From Phycisphaerae bacterium (lineage in GTDB: Bacteria > Chloroflexota > Anaerolineae > 4572-78 > J111): a stretch of DNA of 64,000 nt. Under the pieces are notes generated by a model that was given only the letters and a program-made list of their open reading frames with translations, had not been told where the DNA came from and did no database searches. The stretch lies in the NCBI GenBank assembly GCA_028285035.1, contig JANQQF010000005.1:1-64000 (forward strand), in the 5' to 3' direction. The position numbers and the translations under genes were made by a program. Each line of letters starts with the position of its first letter. Position 1 is the stretch's first letter. Shown piece by piece: positions 6,826-16,271 of this stretch.

Positions 6826-8850
6826 CTACCCCTCATTCGGCCACAAATCAAAATCACTGTTGAGTGTGCGGGTGATGACCAACTGGAGATTGCCTAGAAA
6901 ATGGGTGGCGAAGGCGGCCTCGCAGGAACTGAAGTAGTAGACCCATTTGCGGCAGAATTCTTCATCAAAACCGAGGGTGCGGACGTTGGCTTCGGCTTCG
7001 AGAAAGCGTTGACGCCAGCGAGCTAGGGTCACGGCGTAGTGCGGGCCGATGTTTTCGACGTTCTCGATTTGGAGTTGGGTATGTTGGGTCAAAGCGTCTG
7101 ACATCGCATTGAGGCTGGGCAGGTGGCCGCCAGGGAAAATGTGCTTACGGATCCAGTCAAAGCTCTTGCGATAGGAATGGTAGGTTTTGTCAGGAAAAGT
7201 GATGGCCTGGATAACCATAATACCGTTGGGCTTGAGCAATCGCTCGCAGGTTTTGAAATACTCTGGGAAGAAGTTGTGCCCCACCGCCTCAATCATCTCG
7301 ATGGAAACCAAGCGATCAAATTGTCCCTCTAATTTTCGATAATCACACAATTTAATCTCAATCTGATCGCTCAGCCCGGCCGCTTCGATGCGCTCCTTGG
7401 CGAGTTTGTATTGGGCTGCGGAGATGGTCACGGTGGTGACACGGCAGCCCGTTTGCTGGGCGGCTTCGATAGAAAAACTACCCCATCCCGAGCCGATCTC
7501 AAGGATGTGATGGTGTGGCTCAATTCGGGCTTTTTCAATGATCTTGCGGAGTTTGTTACGCTGGGCCTCGGCCAAATCCTGCTCGGGCGTGTCAAACACC
7601 GCTGCCGAGTAGGTCATCGTCTCATCCAAAAATTGTTGATACATCTGATTGCTCAGATCGTAATGGGCCTGGATGTTTTTCTTGCTGCCCATCTCTGAAT
7701 TTTTCCGCCGATTATGCATCCAGCGGTGATACGCCATCGGCAGGGCTGTGACAAAGGCTGGGCCTGAGCCGAGATGATCAAAATTGCGAATGAAAAAGGC
7801 CAGCAAGCCGGTTAAATCATCCGTATCCCACTCCCCCTCCATAAAGGACTCGCCGAGACCGATGTCAAACCCAGTGACAACGCGTGAGAAGAAGTTATAA
7901 TCACGGACCCAGATACGATGCTGGGGCGCGAGATCTGGGTTGCCAACAATCATTTCCGATTGATCTGGCAAAATGAGTTTGACATGGCCAAACTTGATGG
8001 TGTCAGCCAGCCGTTTGCTTTGGTTCATACACCACTTTTGAAATGCTGTGGGGGGCGCGACCTGGATGGTGTAGTCACTGGTGGCGATAGGTTTTTTATA
8101 CATAGGAAGTCTCCGTTGGAAATATAGTTTCCCGGCTTCCCATAAAATTCGAGGCATCGTCGTTGAGGCCGTGATTGGGTAACGACCAATTGTTTTTAAC
8201 AGATTACTAGATGAGAGAGGCTGGGCATCGCCCGTGAGTTGGGCGGTAAAGACCGGTTTGTTTTGTTTTATCAGCGAAATATGAATGTCTAGTTTATCCG
8301 TAAGGGGGGCAAAATGAAAATCATAGTGCCCCTCAAGATCAAAGAAGGGCGAGACATAGAAGTCTTTGTCCATTTGATAGCGGGTAAAATTACCATTCTT
8401 ACTTTGCAAGGGATTGTTGAGGGCATAGATGTGACTCTCGCCAAAAGTGTTATTCACATACGCCAAGATACAGGCCAGTGACTGATCTGCCCGATAACAG
8501 TAGAAAAAGCTGACCGGATTAAAGACGTAATTGAAATAACGAGCGGACGTGACCAACTCGATACGAGTGATGTCGTAGGCGGGCGGGTTGTGTTGCTGGA
8601 TAAAGGCTTTGGCTTTATCAAAGAGTGGATCACGGGTCGGGCCAAAGTAATCCTCAGCTCGAATTGAGATGGGCTGAAAGCGATTGTAGCCAAAAAAGCG
8701 GCACTGTTCATCGAGTTCAGGCAGTTCAGCCAAATCAAAGGCGTAAAAATAAACGGGGTATTGAAATTGGTGCTTTGTCGGCGCTATTCTCGTGTGGCTG
8801 ACAGTGCCGACATAGATTTTTGAATTTGGTGTCATATTGTTTGGTAGCAT
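6826..8850 (-). CDS. DUF1365 domain fused to cyclopropane-fatty-acid-synthase-like methyltransferase
   Basis: A 674-residue two-domain protein. Residues about 10-250 match DUF1365 (IYVGTVSHTRIAPTKHQF, then YFNYVFNPVSFFYCY). Residues about 270-670 are a SAM-dependent fatty-acyl methyltransferase of the Cfa family, with the family segment HYDLSNQMYQQFLDETMTYS (396-415) and SAM-binding ILEIGSGWGSF (449-459). Cfa enzymes methylate double bonds of phospholipid acyl chains at the membrane surface. DUF1365 is normally a separate gene next to cfa, so the fusion supports joint action. With the adjacent FAD oxidase it resembles sigma-E/ChrR-linked lipid clusters of proteobacteria, including methylated or furan fatty-acid pathways. 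The exact product is unknown. A second Met at residue 6 is an alternative start. Confidence 0.85.
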   Translation of the reverse strand: MLPNNMTPNSKIYVGTVSHTRIAPTKHQFQYPVYFYAFDLAELPELDEQCRFFGYNRFQPISIRAEDYFGPTRDPLFDKAKAFIQQHNPPAYDITRIELVTSARYFNYVFNPVSFFYCYRADQSLACILAYVNNTFGESHIYALNNPLQSKNGNFTRYQMDKDFYVSPFFDLEGHYDFHFAPLTDKLDIHISLIKQNKPVFTAQLTGDAQPLSSSNLLKTIGRYPITASTTMPRILWEAGKLYFQRRLPMYKKPIATSDYTIQVAPPTAFQKWCMNQSKRLADTIKFGHVKLILPDQSEMIVGNPDLAPQHRIWVRDYNFFSRVVTGFDIGLGESFMEGEWDTDDLTGLLAFFIRNFDHLGSGPAFVTALPMAYHRWMHNRRKNSEMGSKKNIQAHYDLSNQMYQQFLDETMTYSAAVFDTPEQDLAEAQRNKLRKIIEKARIEPHHHILEIGSGWGSFSIEAAQQTGCRVTTVTISAAQYKLAKERIEAAGLSDQIEIKLCDYRKLEGQFDRLVSIEMIEAVGHNFFPEYFKTCERLLKPNGIMVIQAITFPDKTYHSYRKSFDWIRKHIFPGGHLPSLNAMSDALTQHTQLQIENVENIGPHYAVTLARWRQRFLEAEANVRTLGFDEEFCRKWVYYFSSCEAAFATHFLGNLQLVITRTLNSDFDLWPNEG

Positions 8851-9000
8851 ATTCTGGCAACAATGCTCTGCGTTGTTGCCTTGGTCGGTTCCGACGCTCT
8901 GGGTTGTAACGTAGGCATCCTTGTCTGTGAACGGACAGGCTAGAAGCCTGTGTTATAACGCTTTCATCTTTACCGAAATTCGCTGCTACTTACCTGATCC

Positions 9001-10341
9001 TTACTTCCCAGTCGGTACAATCCCCGGCGACATCGTTGGCACAACCTGCTCTTGTTTCTCGGGCTGGTCAGCCAACTCAAGGCCAAAGGCTCGCCCCACG
9101 TCAACCGCTGATTTAACCGCATCTTCGTGAAAGCCGTAGCCAAAGTAGCTGCCGCAGAAGTAGGTGTGTTGCTGCCCGTTCAGTTTGGGTAAATCTGCTT
9201 GTGTATTGAGCGAGTCGAAGGTGTAGTGCGGGTGGGTGTAGAGGATGTTTTTGATTACGTGCTCGTCTGGAATAGGGTTCGGATCATTGAGAGTAACAAA
9301 ATAAGGGTGGGTCGTTTGCAAACCTTGTAGGCTGTTCATCCAGTAGGTGACATTGACCGGATTAAGGCCGTTCGCAGAGTTGTCACGGATGTAATTCCAC
9401 GAGGCCCATACTCTTCGATTCGGGGCCATAATACTGGCATTAGTATGGAGCACTGTATCATTTTTGTGATACCGCCACGCTCCCAACAGACGCTGCTCCT
9501 CAGTTGAGGGATCATCCAACATTTTTAGCGCCTGATCGGCATGGGCGGCAATGACGACTTTGTCAAAGCGGCGAGAGGGGGCGTCTTTGATGTGAACATC
9601 AACGCCAGTTTCATCCCGCTTGATCCCAATGACAGGAGCGTTTGTCAGCACCGCGCCAGAAAATTGGGCTAAAAAGGCTTTTACATATTGCTGGCTGCCC
9701 CCAATGACTGTACGCCACAGCGGTCGATTGAACAACATTAGCAGATGATGATTTTTGAAGAAATTGACCAGCGCTTCGGCTGGGAAATCGAGTGTCTCGT
9801 CCGGTGGGGTGGACCAAATTGCCGCAGTTGAAGGAACCAAATAGTAGTCGGTGAAGCCTTTGGAATACCCTTTACGGCCAATATATTCACCGATGGTTTG
9901 ATTGTGCAATTTGCCGTCGTTTAGATCTCGTAGAACCCCGGTATTAAACCGAATGATATCGCGGATCATGCTCAGAAATTTGGGATTGAACAGGTTTTGT
10001 CGTTGAGCAAAGAGGCCGTTTGGGACATAACTATTGTAGCCGAGCTTGGTTTCGCGACAGTAGTAGCTGAAGGACATATTACTCTCGCGGGTAGGCACAT
10101 TGAGTTGGCGTAAAAACTCTTGGAAGTTTGGATAGTTGTGATCGTTTAGGACGATGAAACCAGTATCGACCGGGGTACCTTCATCTGGCCCGCGCTCGAT
10201 GGTGATGGTGTTGGTGTGCCCACCAACGTAATCTGCCGCTTCGATTAAGGTGACGTCATATTTTCGGGACAGGATGTAGGCGGAGACAATCCCCGCCACA
10301 CCCGCCCCGATAACGGCTATGCTTTGATTTGAATCTTGCAT
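9001..10341 (-). CDS. FAD-dependent amine-oxidase-like oxidoreductase (COG2907 type)
   Basis: A 446-residue flavoprotein starting at the Met before QDSNQS, preceded by GAGGA. The N-terminus has the dinucleotide-binding motif IAVIGAGVAGIVSAYILSR with an acidic residue ending the second strand (VTLIEAADYVGGHTNT). The C-terminus has FAD-contact residues (TYFCGSYFGYGFHEDAVKSA). This COG2907-type group (NAD/FAD-binding, often annotated amine oxidase) typically neighbours DUF1365 and cfa genes and is implicated in oxidising or desaturating modified acyl chains. It lies 150 bases upstream of the DUF1365-Cfa fusion on the same strand. The substrate is inferred, not shown. Confidence 0.85.
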   Translation of the reverse strand: MQDSNQSIAVIGAGVAGIVSAYILSRKYDVTLIEAADYVGGHTNTITIERGPDEGTPVDTGFIVLNDHNYPNFQEFLRQLNVPTRESNMSFSYYCRETKLGYNSYVPNGLFAQRQNLFNPKFLSMIRDIIRFNTGVLRDLNDGKLHNQTIGEYIGRKGYSKGFTDYYLVPSTAAIWSTPPDETLDFPAEALVNFFKNHHLLMLFNRPLWRTVIGGSQQYVKAFLAQFSGAVLTNAPVIGIKRDETGVDVHIKDAPSRRFDKVVIAAHADQALKMLDDPSTEEQRLLGAWRYHKNDTVLHTNASIMAPNRRVWASWNYIRDNSANGLNPVNVTYWMNSLQGLQTTHPYFVTLNDPNPIPDEHVIKNILYTHPHYTFDSLNTQADLPKLNGQQHTYFCGSYFGYGFHEDAVKSAVDVGRAFGLELADQPEKQEQVVPTMSPGIVPTGK

Positions 10342-10596
10342 CGTATTTCCTCTTTTATCATTAGTCACTCACCTTTGTCATTTGCTAAGAATGCCTTTGA
10401 GTGCCTGGTGTCTTTTTTTGAAATAAGGATTTAACATAGGCCAGTTGAAAATTAACGAAATAATCAACATATAGCAGATGTCGCATTGGTAGCCCCCTCC
10501 CCACAATGCTCCGTACTGCCCTCCTCTCCCGATTTTGGAGAGAGGGCGATGGTTGAGGCTAGGTGAGGGCTATTTGGTTAACCGATGATCAGGCGA

Positions 10597-10826
10597 AACG
10601 CGCTTTTCTACCCCCTCTAGCTCCCCCTGCAAGGGGGAGGACCAAGTCGCCTGTGACGGCCCTTCCCCCCTTGCAGGGGGGATTGAGGGGGGGTAGAGCG
10701 GCCCGGTAACCCAAATACTACCATAAGCAAAGCAAGTTAGTCCTAAATTCACCCACCCCCTTGCCTGTCACCCCAAATTTTGCTTCCCCCACTTATGGGT
10801 AATGGTAAGCCCAAAATTGGGAGGGG
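10597..10826 (-). repeat. Copy 2 of the 0.23-kb inverted repeat
   Basis: Reverse-orientation partner of 6550-6780. It occupies the gap between the FAD oxidase start and the DUF2878 gene (10342-10859) and interrupts what is otherwise a close-packed operon. Shared landmarks on the reverse strand are GCAAGGGGGTGGGTGAATTT, the poly-C/poly-G blocks and GGGGGTAGAAAAGCGCGTT at the inner end. No coding sequence is evident in this gap. Confidence 0.85.
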
Positions 10827-10859
10827 GTGCCTGCGAAGCAGGTGGGGGAGGGCGTACAC

Positions 10860-11420
10860 CTACGTTACATTCCCAGTTTCGTTCGGCTTTATCCGCTCAG
10901 CCAGCCAAACCAGACTGGGAATCAGGCCACCCCAAATGAGAGCCAGACTGACAATCGTAATTGGCCAATCGAAATTAAAGGTGACTCCCCCAAGTCGTTC
11001 TCCGGCAATGTAGGCTAATGGCCCACCAATTACCCCGAACAGGATGGCTCCGCCATATCGCCCTTTGAGCCAACTAAATGAGGCGTTGAACGTACTGGAG
11101 AACAAGAGCCACATGGCTACAATCCAAATGGGGGCAAGCCATGCTGGGGAAGTATCACTGGCGTAGGTTAGCAAACCAGATGCCTTTTTCAGGCTATCGA
11201 CTCCACTGCCAAGGAGGGTGGCCGCCAAGATGTAACTCAGTTCACGCCAGCGTTGCGGCGATCCCCACAGATGTAGTGGTAAGAACAGGGCGGCGAAGAT
11301 CGGCCCAGCCCACGGTAGACCACGAGCCGCCCCGATGACGCAGGTCAGCCAGCCGATTTGACTGCCGACATAGTTGAATATGTTAAAAAAACGCGGTTGG
11401 TTAGGCACTACGCCTCGCAA
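10860..11420 (-). CDS. DUF2878-like integral membrane protein
   Basis: A 186-residue protein with about five hydrophobic helices. The pattern (FNYVGSQIGWLTCVIGAA near the start, then WGSPQRWRE, GSGVDSL, FSSTFNASFSWLKGR, FGVIGGPLAYIAGERLG) fits the DUF2878 family. DUF2878 genes recur beside cfa, DUF1365 and the FAD oxidase in other bacteria, so a role in the same membrane-lipid modification is likely, though no chemistry has been assigned. Its start overlaps the end of the preceding gene by 20 bases, indicating one operon. Confidence 0.75.
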   Translation of the reverse strand: MRGVVPNQPRFFNIFNYVGSQIGWLTCVIGAARGLPWAGPIFAALFLPLHLWGSPQRWRELSYILAATLLGSGVDSLKKASGLLTYASDTSPAWLAPIWIVAMWLLFSSTFNASFSWLKGRYGGAILFGVIGGPLAYIAGERLGGVTFNFDWPITIVSLALIWGGLIPSLVWLAERIKPNETGNVT

Positions 11421-12288
11421 AAATCAAGCGATACAAGATTATTCCAGCCATTGCCGTCCAGAGCGGGCTGAAGATGATAAACCCGGCGTAGCCATCCCAC
11501 AGAATAAGCTGAAGGGCAATCAATAAGGCCATCACTTGAGCCACCTGAATTCGTTGGGGCGTCAGTAAGTCTCCAGTAAGATCACCAACCGTTTGGGTGG
11601 TGCCTGATTGTGAGATGACCCAAAGAAACAGGAGGGTGATAATTATCAACCCCACCCCAATTTGTAACGATAACGCTTCACCCACACCGAACATCATGCC
11701 ATTGAGGCTAAACAGAATAATCGTGATGATGAGCATCAGACCGGCAAAGAGGCGATGTCTGGGAAATGACGGCGTGAGCCAGCCATCCAAAGCCAGAGCT
11801 GCCGTTGTGATAAAACCGTAGCCCCAGTTGCCTGACCAAGTTAGCGCACTACCCAGACCCATCACCATCAACGTGTCACCTATCCTGACGGGCAAACCGG
11901 CGGATCGGTTTGCTATCCGGGTGATGACGACGGCCCAAAACAGGGCTAAAATATTGGGTGGAGGTGAAATAAAAAAGAGTAAAATTGCCGTTAGAACCGC
12001 CCCAAGCAACGCTGAATAGTCATAGTCAGGGTCAATCTCGCGGGCAACGACCCACGTAAAAAAAATAGCCAAGCCAACGTAAATGGCATTGATAACATTG
12101 TCCAACAGGGATAAACCTGATGAGAGATTGAGTAAGATAGCGATCAGGAAGGCCAGACCTGAGAGGCCGACAATGGCTAGATTTGTTGGGTAGGCTGGAT
12201 CAATCGGGCGGGCGAGTGTGCTAAATCTAGACAGTGCTTGCATCGCGGCTTGTTGATTTTCAGAGGCTTGTTTTAGAAATCCGTTCAC
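11401..12288 (-). CDS. Multi-spanning membrane protein of unknown function
   Basis: A 295-residue protein with about nine or ten hydrophobic helices after a 40-residue soluble N-terminus. There are no conserved charged motifs that would suggest a transporter family I recognise. The start codon overlaps the stop of the SDR gene (ATGA-type, 4 bases), and its end overlaps the DUF2878 gene, so it is translated within the lipid operon. Possible roles include a membrane scaffold or lipid-handling protein. Confidence 0.65.
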   Translation of the reverse strand: MNGFLKQASENQQAAMQALSRFSTLARPIDPAYPTNLAIVGLSGLAFLIAILLNLSSGLSLLDNVINAIYVGLAIFFTWVVAREIDPDYDYSALLGAVLTAILLFFISPPPNILALFWAVVITRIANRSAGLPVRIGDTLMVMGLGSALTWSGNWGYGFITTAALALDGWLTPSFPRHRLFAGLMLIITIILFSLNGMMFGVGEALSLQIGVGLIIITLLFLWVISQSGTTQTVGDLTGDLLTPQRIQVAQVMALLIALQLILWDGYAGFIIFSPLWTAMAGIILYRLIFARRSA

Positions 12289-13298
12289 GACGCAACCTTT
12301 GATGTTGAATGTTCAACGTGAGCCATTTCAGCCTCAGACAGTTGCCCTAGTCGCACACATTCAGCCCACAATTTGGCGTGGTCTGTAGCAGAGCTTTTGG
12401 TGCTGTTGGTTTTGTGGGTTTCGCGCACCTGTCGATCAAACCAGAACTTGCCACTGACATTTTCAAGCTGAAGGGCAATCGCGAGCCAGAGGATAGTGTC
12501 CACCCCTTGTTCGGGGGTGCGCAGGGTTAAATTCATAATTTTGCTAAATGTGGGGAGCGAGCTTTGTAGACCCGGTGTTTTGACCCAGCCAGGGTGCATT
12601 GAATTGATCGTCACCCCAGAGCCAGCCAGCTTTTCAGCCCACAACTCCGTCAGGATGACCTGGGCTCGTTTGGTCTGGGCATAGGCCAAAACGCCGTCGA
12701 AAGGCTCCTGCTCAAATTGTAAATCATCCGCATTAAGTTTGCGGGCATACATCCCACCTGAAGAGACCATCACGATTCGGGCTGGGGCGCTCTGTTTCAT
12801 CAGGGGAATGAGCAAATTTGTCAGAACAAAGGAGCCGAGAATGTTGGTAGCAAAAGTCATCTCAATGCCATCGACGGAGAGGGTACGCTCGGCGGGCAGA
12901 ATGCCAACGTTGTTGATCAACACGTCCAAGCGCTGGCTTTTTTCCGAAAAACGCTCAACCAAGCTGCGAACATCGGCCAGACGGCTCATATCGGCGATCT
13001 CAAGATGAACGTTTTGATTGCCTGTCTGTGCGATGATTTTTTGTTGAGCCGCTTCGCCCTTGTTTTGGCTACGAGCGACCATATAAACGGTTGCACCACG
13101 TTGGGCCAGTTGCTCACAGGCGGTGAACCCCAAACCCGCGTTGGCCCCAGTCACCAGACAAACCTGCCCCGTCAAATCGACCGCCAGATCATCAGTCCGC
13201 CACGAGCCTTGCCGCAGGGCATAGCCAATGCGGTTGTAGCTCAAAATGACGGTTTTGTCGAGGAGCGTATCAAACCAATTTGCTTCGCCAACGCTCAT
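12285..13298 (-). CDS. Short-chain dehydrogenase/reductase (SDR)
   Basis: A 337-residue NAD(P)-dependent oxidoreductase. The start at MSVGEANW is chosen because it begins one base after the stop of the previous gene; a longer reading would overlap that gene by 74 bases. The classical motifs are present: TGANAGLGF cofactor loop, NNVG, the catalytic Ser in IVMVSSGG and the YAQTK (Y-x3-K) active site. The overall pattern resembles DHRS12-like SDRs. SDRs of this kind accompany Cfa/DUF1365/FAD-oxidase clusters under photo-oxidative-stress sigma factors in proteobacteria. The substrate, perhaps a lipid carbonyl or hydroxyl, is unknown. Confidence 0.85.
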   Translation of the reverse strand: MSVGEANWFDTLLDKTVILSYNRIGYALRQGSWRTDDLAVDLTGQVCLVTGANAGLGFTACEQLAQRGATVYMVARSQNKGEAAQQKIIAQTGNQNVHLEIADMSRLADVRSLVERFSEKSQRLDVLINNVGILPAERTLSVDGIEMTFATNILGSFVLTNLLIPLMKQSAPARIVMVSSGGMYARKLNADDLQFEQEPFDGVLAYAQTKRAQVILTELWAEKLAGSGVTINSMHPGWVKTPGLQSSLPTFSKIMNLTLRTPEQGVDTILWLAIALQLENVSGKFWFDRQVRETHKTNSTKSSATDHAKLWAECVRLGQLSEAEMAHVEHSTSKVAS

Positions 13299-13299
13299 T

Positions 13300-13626
13300 T
13301 TATGCGGCCCGTCCCATCCAAAACCGTTGCCAATTCCCGCCACTACTTTGCGCGACGACAAAAATGTAAACACACGCCCACACGAAGCCCAGGACCATCA
13401 GCGGGGCAATCCAGGCAATTGATCGTAACAATGATTTTTCCCGATAGGCAATCCAGCCCGCGAACAGGATGAAGCCTGTGTACAAATCGACCAACGAGAC
13501 GATGCCCCAGGGCATACTGGTCAAAATAGCGCCTTCTGCCCAGAAATCACCAACGATGACGGCGTAGATAATGATACCGGCGGTCACTAGAAAGCCGAGG
13601 ATTGCGGTTATTCGAACAGCATTCAT
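13300..13626 (-). CDS. Small membrane protein, DUF1475-like
   Basis: A 108-residue protein with three hydrophobic helices. The central motif (WGIVSLVDLYTGFILFAGWI) and the spacing suit DUF1475, a family of small membrane proteins. It precedes the SDR gene by one base (TAA-A-ATG), so the two are tightly coupled. It has no visible catalytic residues. A membrane partner for the lipid-modifying enzymes is plausible. Confidence 0.65.
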   Translation of the reverse strand: MNAVRITAILGFLVTAGIIIYAVIVGDFWAEGAILTSMPWGIVSLVDLYTGFILFAGWIAYREKSLLRSIAWIAPLMVLGFVWACVYIFVVAQSSGGNWQRFWMGRAA

Positions 13627-13727
13627 GATTAAATCCTAATTTTATTGGGTGTAAATCCTATTTAGATATTACTACACACTACTACGTATGAAGTGAGTTT
13701 GTGCATTTCAGTAAAAGTTTTGTCGTG

Positions 13728-14264
13728 CTAACTCAATTGCAAAATTAAATTGATAGTGTAGCCCACTACATAAATCAGGGTGAGTCCATACAACACCGAG
13801 CGTGGGGTATCGCGAACCGTGAAATTATGAACTTTGAGAAAGATGAGCTTGATTAGATCGCCTATCAACATTAACACAAAGAAGGTTGTCACCAGCGTGT
13901 TTGGTTTTGATACAGAGAGCAACGCTAACAAAATTCCCCAATGGGCGATATTGTTGGGGATAACAAAAATCATGCTGATAATTTCCCGTTCAATAAAGCG
14001 ATCGAATATCGCCACAACGAGACCGAGCACTAAGATCAATTGAACAATGACTTGAATTAAACCTGTTCCGCTCGGCCACATCCAACGATTAGCCGTTACA
14101 ACGTTGATCAAAACGATACAGCCGATAATGAGAGCGACAGACTTGACGAGGGTTTCTGCCCAGGCCAAGACAGGCCAGGTGCCAATATGCCACGATTTGG
14201 TGATTGTATTTTCCACGATATTTGTCCCTATTGCCTCATCGTTAAAATTTATTGACCCTGTCAC
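13728..14264 (-). CDS. Membrane protein of unknown function in the lipid operon
   Basis: A 178-residue protein with four or five hydrophobic helices after a 30-residue soluble N-terminus. The conserved-looking segment FDRFIEREIISMIFVIPNNIAHWG lies between helices. No family is recognised. The start overlaps the DUF1295 gene stop by 4 bases. About 100 bases separate its end from the next gene, with no clear terminator. Confidence 0.6.
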   Translation of the reverse strand: MTGSINFNDEAIGTNIVENTITKSWHIGTWPVLAWAETLVKSVALIIGCIVLINVVTANRWMWPSGTGLIQVIVQLILVLGLVVAIFDRFIEREIISMIFVIPNNIAHWGILLALLSVSKPNTLVTTFFVLMLIGDLIKLIFLKVHNFTVRDTPRSVLYGLTLIYVVGYTINLILQLS

Positions 14265-15064
14265 GATTTATTGTCTAACGAGTTGCGCGGAAACCACGGG
14301 ACAAAGGCGCTGGTGCTGGCGATATACGCTTCATAACCCGGTTTTGTTTGTTTCAAGGTGGGTTCGAGGAACGCGACGCCGGAAATGCGAAGTAAGAAGT
14401 AGGTCATGATGATGGGACTGAAGATGGTGAAGTAACCACCCGTGGCTGCCGCTGCGATGAGGAACAAGCCCCACCACTGCGCAGCATCACCGAAGTAGTT
14501 GGGGTGACGGGTATATCGCCAGACCCCGGTTGTTAATAATTTGCCCTGATTGGCCGGATTGGCTTTGAAGCGGGCCAACTGCCAATCACCCACTGCCTCA
14601 AAGAAGAGGCCGATGGCCCAGATGATGATCCCGGCAAAGTCGAGAATCGTAAGCTGAGTAGGCGTTGGGCTAATTTGAGCCGCAAGGAGTGGGGCTGAGA
14701 CCACCCACATCACTGCCCCTTGTAGATAGAAAACGACAATCAGGCTGCGCCACCACCAGTTTGGTCCACCATTCCTACGGAAGTTTTGGTAGCGAAAATC
14801 TTCGCCTTCCCCCCAATTTCGCCAGAACAAGTAGATGGTTAGCCGGCCACCCCAGATTGTAGCGAGAGCGGCAATGAGCCACTTGCGTGTAGTAAAGCCA
14901 TCTGGGGTAAAGATAAAGTAGAACCAGACCAGAGTGACAAAGCCTGCCCCCCAAAATAGGTCGACGATGCTGACATCGCGCAAAATAACGCTGAGACCCC
15001 AGAGGAGGGTCACCAGAATGAGTATGAGTAAACCAGCAGAAAGATAAATGCTCAAAAATGTCAT
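14261..15064 (-). CDS. DUF1295 membrane enzyme (steroid 5-alpha-reductase/ICMT-like fold)
   Basis: A 267-residue integral membrane protein. The start at MTFLSIYL is preferred over an upstream TTG nine codons earlier. Family features are the N-terminal pair of helices ending in DVSIVDLFWGAGF, the RNWGEGEDFRYQNFR segment and the C-terminal nucleotide-binding region (TTGVWRYTRHPNYFGDAAQWWGLF), typical of DUF1295. The fold is shared with NADPH-dependent sterol reductases and isoprenylcysteine methyltransferases, so a lipid-reducing role is likely. DUF1295 genes are frequent neighbours of cfa, DUF1365 and FAD-oxidase genes. Confidence 0.85.
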   Translation of the reverse strand: MTFLSIYLSAGLLILILVTLLWGLSVILRDVSIVDLFWGAGFVTLVWFYFIFTPDGFTTRKWLIAALATIWGGRLTIYLFWRNWGEGEDFRYQNFRRNGGPNWWWRSLIVVFYLQGAVMWVVSAPLLAAQISPTPTQLTILDFAGIIIWAIGLFFEAVGDWQLARFKANPANQGKLLTTGVWRYTRHPNYFGDAAQWWGLFLIAAAATGGYFTIFSPIIMTYFLLRISGVAFLEPTLKQTKPGYEAYIASTSAFVPWFPRNSLDNKS

Positions 15065-15146
15065 AGTTTTACAAGCTTTTTGGGTAAGCAAGGGTGTAAT
15101 GCTTCAAAGGGACATTTATGAACGATTTCTGTCGCCTTGTACCCCG

Positions 15147-16271
15147 TTACTCTGTTGCGTTGTCGCTTGAGTCCTCTGATCTGTTTGGCCCTAAACCCGA
15201 TGGCGTGAAGATTGTCGGATCAATCTTGTCGAGGCCAAATTTTTGTTTGTGTTTTTCAATACGCCCGTAAATTCGCTTGATTGCGGACTCGAGTGCGTCG
15301 TAATCGAAGATGTCAAATATTGCGGTATCACGCGTATTGCCATCTGGATCAGGCACTTCACGGGACTTTTTGATCCCTTTGGTCAAGGCCTTGCGGCTCT
15401 TGATGTCTAATTGTTTGAAGATCACACCCAACACATCGTGAATATGCTGTCGTGGCGTGTACACCGCCGCTCGATAGGTTGCTTCTTCAAAATTGCCTTG
15501 ATCCGGCATCACTGTAATCAAATCAAGGGCTGGCATGGCAAAGTGATTAATCACATCCAACAAAGCTTCCAAGGTTTGGGCCGGGTAGTAATACAGATTC
15601 AGGCGGAAGATTTCTAGGAAAAAGTGATAGTGGGCTGCTTCATCAATGGCGATGGTATTGGCCGCTTTGGCCAACACTGGATCAACATCGTTGGCCAGCT
15701 CGGGATCGTCGCTTTTACCAGTAGCAATCAAGACCGTGTTGAGATAGTTGAGCTGCGTTGCCCGTTCCTGAATAACCACATAACAGTTGAGATGGGGCAC
15801 GTCTTGCCAAGGTAAATCCCATCGCTTTTCATCAAATAGGGTGTCGGCATACTCTCGGATCCATTCAGGGCTACGACGCTTCATAAAGAGCATCGTATTC
15901 AACCATAAATCTGAGTGCCGCTCTTCTTCAGCCCCCCAGCGAATGTGGAAGTGCGCACGACCACGACTTTTGCGTACTAAATCGATGGCCCGGGCGGTGT
16001 AATCAGGCACGAATTGTTCAACCGCATAAAAACCTTCGATGACATCAGCCACTAAGGGTGAATGGTCCGTGCGGAGCTTGTTCCATTCAAATGACAAATC
16101 AGCATTCCAATTGCGAGTCTCTTGTGAGCGAGCTAGGTACCAGCGATAGAGGCCTTCTACGCCACGTGCAATGAGTCGATCTTTTTCTTGACGACTTAAC
16201 AAGCCCACAGGAAAGCGAGGTCGTTGTTCTTCAATTTCGTTGACAATAGAGGACTCGAGTTTTGTGATCAT
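15147..16271 (-). CDS. Acyl-ACP desaturase-like diiron enzyme
   Basis: A 374-residue soluble ferritin-like protein of the fatty-acid desaturase type 2 family. The two diiron motifs are visible: EEERH at about 115-119 and DEAAH at about 210-214, with a further glutamate in VVIQERATQ (169). Such enzymes insert a cis double bond in an acyl chain using O2 and ferredoxin. As first gene of the minus-strand run it could supply the olefin that the Cfa-like methyltransferase later modifies. The C-terminus is longer than in plant enzymes. It lies 655 bases from the divergent ECF sigma gene. Confidence 0.85.
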   Translation of the reverse strand: MITKLESSIVNEIEEQRPRFPVGLLSRQEKDRLIARGVEGLYRWYLARSQETRNWNADLSFEWNKLRTDHSPLVADVIEGFYAVEQFVPDYTARAIDLVRKSRGRAHFHIRWGAEEERHSDLWLNTMLFMKRRSPEWIREYADTLFDEKRWDLPWQDVPHLNCYVVIQERATQLNYLNTVLIATGKSDDPELANDVDPVLAKAANTIAIDEAAHYHFFLEIFRLNLYYYPAQTLEALLDVINHFAMPALDLITVMPDQGNFEEATYRAAVYTPRQHIHDVLGVIFKQLDIKSRKALTKGIKKSREVPDPDGNTRDTAIFDIFDYDALESAIKRIYGRIEKHKQKFGLDKIDPTIFTPSGLGPNRSEDSSDNATE

